Assembly (NCBI GenBank): GCA_937910655.1
Contig: CALEMV010000138.1
Span: 1 to 6,382 of the forward strand
DNA length: 6,382 bases
Origin: an uncultured Solobacterium sp.
GTDB lineage: Bacteria > Bacillota_I > Bacilli_A > Erysipelotrichales > Erysipelotrichaceae
Direction of reading: 5' to 3'
Of this stretch, positions 6,034 through 6,382 are shown one piece after another (position 1 is the first letter of the stretch; the number at the start of each line of letters is the position of its first letter). The position numbers were made by a program, and so were the translations under genes. The notes beneath the pieces were generated by a model. It saw only the letters and a program-made list of their open reading frames with translations. It searched no databases and was not told the origin of the DNA.

Positions 6034-6079
6034 TGTAAACTGTTTTTCATTTACTGTAAACTATTGTGTAAATTTTACA
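6034..6079. repeat. Cluster of GTAAA/TTTAC boxes upstream of trxB
   Basis: TGTAAACT occurs twice as a direct repeat (6034-6041 and 6055-6062), 21 bp apart, which is two helical turns. Two short inverted pairs accompany it: TTTAC-T-GTAAA at 6050-6060 and TGTAAA-T-TTTACA at 6067-6079. The cluster overlaps the -35 region of the candidate trxB promoter. It could be a set of regulator sites, although the region is very AT-rich and chance contributes. Confidence 0.4.
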
Positions 6080-6167
6080 TTTCATTATCATAAATTAACT
6101 ATTTTGTAATCTTTTAAAGATAATTTTTCTGTTAGTTTTATTTTCTTTATATTATCATTGAGTAGCA

Positions 6168-6228
6168 TGATAAAAACATATCTTTTTTTATAGAATATAT
6201 GTTATATTCATATGTATGTTTCTTATCA
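6168..6228. repeat. Nested inverted repeats upstream of the lipoprotein gene
   Basis: The outer arms are TGATAAAAACATA (6168-6180) and TATGTTTCTTATCA (6215-6228), complementary over 13 bp with one extra base. An inner perfect 7-bp pair, GAATATA and TATATTC (6193-6199 and 6203-6209), has a 3-nt centre. The inner right arm overlaps TGTTATATT (6200-6208), a possible extended -10. The structure ends 8 bases before the GGAGGG ribosome binding site at 6237-6242. It could be an operator or, if transcription starts upstream, a leader hairpin. Confidence 0.4.
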
Positions 6229-6248
6229 GTATATTTGGAGGGATTAAA

Positions 6249-6382
6249 ATGAAAAAGACATTAGGCACAATCGTATTAGCTGGTTTATTATTCTTAGCTG
6301 GCTGTGGTGCAAGCGCATTATCTACTAAGAGCATTTCCGAGAAGTTAACAAAGGAACCAACAAAGGTTTCCGTTATCTATGT
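6249..6382 (+). CDS. N-terminal fragment of a lipoprotein, cut by the window edge
   Basis: An open frame from ATG at 6249 runs to the window end, giving 44 complete codons. The product begins MKKTLGTIVLAGLLFLAGC, a textbook bacterial lipoprotein signal peptide with lipobox LAGC and Cys19 as the lipid-modified residue. The mature part seen so far is Ser-, Thr- and Lys-rich (SALSTKSISEKLTKEPTKVS), as expected for a linker after the anchor. GGAGGG lies 6 nt before the start. It is the only plus-strand gene and is divergent from trxB. Too little is present to assign a function; a substrate-binding protein, a redox lipoprotein or a surface protein of unknown role are all possible. Confidence 0.85.
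   Translation, partial: MKKTLGTIVLAGLLFLAGCGASALSTKSISEKLTKEPTKVSVIY

Noticed and set aside
5951..6248. Riboswitch, T-box or small RNA in the long intergenic region
   Set aside because: No conserved core of a known riboswitch or T-box was recognised; only AT-rich repeats and weak promoter-like hexamers are visible.

Overview
The window is AT-rich, with AT-biased codon use, strong GGAGG-type ribosome binding sites, lipoprotein signal peptides and short intrinsic terminators. This points to a low-GC Bacillota. The pairing of a secreted FMN/FAD reductase lipoprotein with a compact Trx-type redox set suggests an anaerobe or microaerophile, possibly of the Erysipelotrichia type; that taxonomic guess is an inference. 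No mobile elements, CRISPR arrays, tRNA or rRNA genes are visible.

Layout from the right. Positions 5951-6248 form a divergent intergenic region. From it trxB (thioredoxin reductase) reads leftward and a truncated lipoprotein gene (6249 to the window edge) reads rightward. Continuing leftward on the minus strand come a HAD-superfamily hydrolase (4274-4978), bcp (thiol peroxidase, 3755-4207) with a clear terminator at 3725-3748, and a large lipoprotein flavoprotein reductase (1338-3644) with its own promoter, a perfect 18-bp palindrome and its own terminator (1294-1328). Last is a two-gene unit of unrecognised membrane-anchored proteins (680-1255 and 67-678), which starts at an extended -10 promoter and ends at a terminator (31-58). 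No intrinsic terminator was seen after trxB or after the HAD gene, so trxB-HAD-bcp may be partly co-transcribed, with an internal promoter before the HAD gene.

How the genes fit together. TrxB reduces thioredoxin with NADPH, and Bcp is a thioredoxin-dependent peroxidase, so the trxB and bcp neighbourhood is a peroxide-defence and thiol-redox module. The 768-residue lipoprotein carries an FMN-binding domain with the covalent flavinylation motif, fused to a fumarate-reductase-like FAD domain. It is therefore most likely an extracytosolic reductase that takes electrons from a membrane flavin or quinone chain and passes them to an organic acceptor. The acceptor is probably not fumarate, because the substrate-carboxylate contacts of the classical enzymes are replaced. 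The two membrane-anchored proteins at the left end share topology and a similar C-terminal motif, and are the least explained part of the window.

The most notable items are the altered active site and palindromic operator of the reductase, the inverted repeat that brackets the HAD promoter and could hide its ribosome binding site in read-through mRNA, the paired unknown membrane proteins, and the repeat-rich divergent region 6034-6228.
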